64,000 bases of DNA from Vibrio aquaticus (GTDB lineage: Bacteria > Pseudomonadota > Gammaproteobacteria > Enterobacterales > Vibrionaceae). The notes below the pieces were generated by a model. It did not search any database, was not told the DNA's origin, and saw nothing but the letters and a program-made list of their open reading frames with translations. The DNA lies in NCBI RefSeq assembly GCF_003970385.1, contig NZ_RXZH01000001.1, positions 785,300 through 849,299 of the forward strand, given 5' to 3'. This document shows, one piece after another, positions 63,016 through 64,000 of the stretch (the first letter of the stretch is position 1; each line of letters starts with the position of its first letter). A program made the position numbers and the translations under genes.

Positions 63016-63482
63016 GACAACCGCGACTCCCTGGTGAGATTCTCAAGTAACAGCTGAGTTTCACAAGCAATATCCAGTAAGAAGATGTACAGCAAACTCT
63101 CTCGTTTAAGAGGTTCTAAGCTGTTGCTCAAGGCGGCTAACTGAGTTCGAAGCTTAGAAAGACTGTCTATTACTTCGATTGGCACGACTCGATGAGCGTA
63201 TTGAGTACGTATTCTATTAACATGCATCTTGGCGTTGTGTAAATTCCATATTGCCACCACCAACTCATCAGATGAGTCAGTGGTATAGCCATCAAGTAAA
63301 CACTGCAAAGAAGTACACGCCTCGCAAACTATTGCCCTTGACGTTGAAACTCGTGACCCACATTTAACACAATCACCTTGCGCTTTCCGAGGAGGATGAG
63401 GGGCAGTTCTAAGCTGTTTCCTCTCTCTCTCTTGTTCTTCAGCAAGCTTTGTACTCGCTCCTTCTGATCCAGACACACTCAT
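63012..63482 (-). CDS. small Zn-ribbon protein co-operonic with a chemoreceptor
   Basis: A 156-residue soluble protein from ATG 63482, chosen because GGAGG lies 8 nt upstream; nine extra codons upstream are unlikely. The N-terminal 35 residues are charged and probably disordered. A zinc-ribbon-like pair CVKCG...CEAC sits at about residues 38-60. The C-terminal part is helical (LVVAIWNLHNAKMHVNRIRTQYAHRV, LLYIFLLDIACETQLLLENL). It overlaps the chemoreceptor gene (ATGA), so the two are co-translated. I do not recognise the family. It may modulate the receptor or act as a redox or zinc-dependent adaptor. Confidence 0.7.
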   Translation of the reverse strand: MSVSGSEGASTKLAEEQERERKQLRTAPHPPRKAQGDCVKCGSRVSTSRAIVCEACTSLQCLLDGYTTDSSDELVVAIWNLHNAKMHVNRIRTQYAHRVVPIEVIDSLSKLRTQLAALSNSLEPLKRESLLYIFLLDIACETQLLLENLTRESRLS

Positions 63483-63689
63483 ACAAATCGCCTCCATGTA
63501 ATTATTCACCTCTTTCCAGTAGTAACGACATCCCCGCCAAAGGGTGAATAATTAATACCTAAATTAAAGTTTTCAGTCGGCGTAGGCTTATTGATCAAGT
63601 AACCAAAATTCTTTTCTCTTTAGACAAGATCTTTTTTATAAAAAACGTTTAAAATTAACAATGAGGAACACTTTTAAGCACACCATTTT

Positions 63690-64000
63690 ATGAATAAAAA
63701 ACTCGATCTATTTATCGTTGAAGATGATCCAAAACTTCGCCAAATGCTCGCTGAGTATTTCGCCTCCAATGGCTTTACTGTGACTTGTTTTGAAAACAGT
63801 GACGGTGTTGTCAGCGCCGTAATAGCCCAGCAGCCCAACCTGCTCATCTTAGACCTGATGCTCCCCGGTGATGACGGCCTGACAATTTGTAGACAGATTC
63901 GCAGTGACTACTCCGGTAAAGTTCTAATGCTTACCGCGAGTGATGATGATTTTGACCATGTCGCTGCTTTAGAAATAGGAGCCGATGATTTTGTCACCAA
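63690..64000 (+). CDS. OmpR-family response regulator (partial, 5' end)
   Basis: Translated from ATG 63690 to the window end (103 residues, no stop). The receiver domain is clear: acidic pocket FIVEDDPKL, phospho-acceptor Asp in NLLILDLMLPGDDG, TAS at VLMLTASDD, and the segment AALEIGADDFVT leading to the missing conserved Lys-Pro. The linear order and ILDLMLPGDDGLTICRQIR pattern fit an OmpR/PhoB-type regulator with a winged helix beyond the edge. Its kinase is probably the next gene to the right. The target is unknown. Confidence 0.9.
   Translation, partial: MNKKLDLFIVEDDPKLRQMLAEYFASNGFTVTCFENSDGVVSAVIAQQPNLLILDLMLPGDDGLTICRQIRSDYSGKVLMLTASDDDFDHVAALEIGADDFVT

Noticed and set aside
1..64000. 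tRNA, rRNA, CRISPR, insertion sequence or prophage
   Set aside because: I saw no cloverleaf, repeat array, transposase/integrase or phage structural gene; small inverted repeats found are terminators or operators.

Overview
The window looks like a chromosomal segment of a marine Vibrio (Gammaproteobacteria). Moderate GC, a chitin-linked hexosaminidase, Vibrio-type porins, many two-component and chemotaxis genes and dense short operons all point that way. It contains no rRNA or tRNA that I can recognise, and no CRISPR array, transposase, phage gene or integrase. About 50 genes can be supported. The two edge genes (a GH20 hexosaminidase and an OmpR-type response regulator) run off the window.

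Layout. (1) 1-9.1 kb: a GH20 beta-N-acetylhexosaminidase, eda, kdgK, a sodium:solute symporter, a RidA-family enamine deaminase, an N-acyl-D-amino-acid-deacylase-family deacetylase, a D-serine-dehydratase-like PLP ammonia-lyase and an RpiR regulator. Together these fit the route for N-acetyl-D-glucosaminate (GlcNAc1A), the C1-oxidised end sugar released by chitin LPMOs: deacetylation, ammonia elimination to KDG, phosphorylation to KDPG, and aldol cleavage. (2) 9.1-15.4 kb: a GntR/UTRA regulator and an ABC importer with a cytosolic alkaline-phosphatase-superfamily phosphodiesterase and a HAD phosphatase, probably for an organophosphate. (3) 15.5-20.2 kb: small unknown genes, a MerR-methyltransferase fusion, and a YtrA-type GntR/ABC operon with a long palindromic operator. 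(4) 20.3-31.5 kb: an alkylsulfatase with an outer-membrane protein, a LysR regulator, a hybrid kinase/diguanylate cyclase operon divergent from a solute-binding protein, a U32 protein and a GNAT acetyltransferase. (5) 31.5-43.1 kb: two AraC regulators, a gene-poor stretch with a perfect FNR box, TetR, a Fec-type iron ABC operon with a Fur box, an exported amidohydrolase and two overlapping solute-binding proteins. (6) 43.2-53.3 kb: a glyoxylate/glycerate region: glycerate kinase, GntP permease, CdaR regulator, tartronate semialdehyde reductase, hydroxypyruvate isomerase and glyoxylate carboligase, divergent from malate synthase A and a GlcG-like gene. (7) 53.4-64 kb: a MarR/EamA pair with two matching operators, OMP, SDR, acetyltransferase, a LysR/YdhR pair, an LRR-kinase, another SDR, a chemoreceptor with a Zn-ribbon partner, and a response regulator.

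The strongest system-level result is the oxidised-chitin-sugar pathway at the left end. It matches a route described in marine Pseudoalteromonas, so it is not new as a pathway, but automated annotation would probably label it as D-amino-acid metabolism. The least explained parts are the phosphoester import cluster, the LRR-kinase, the MerR-methyltransferase fusion, the MCP/Zn-ribbon pair and the FNR-box leader region.
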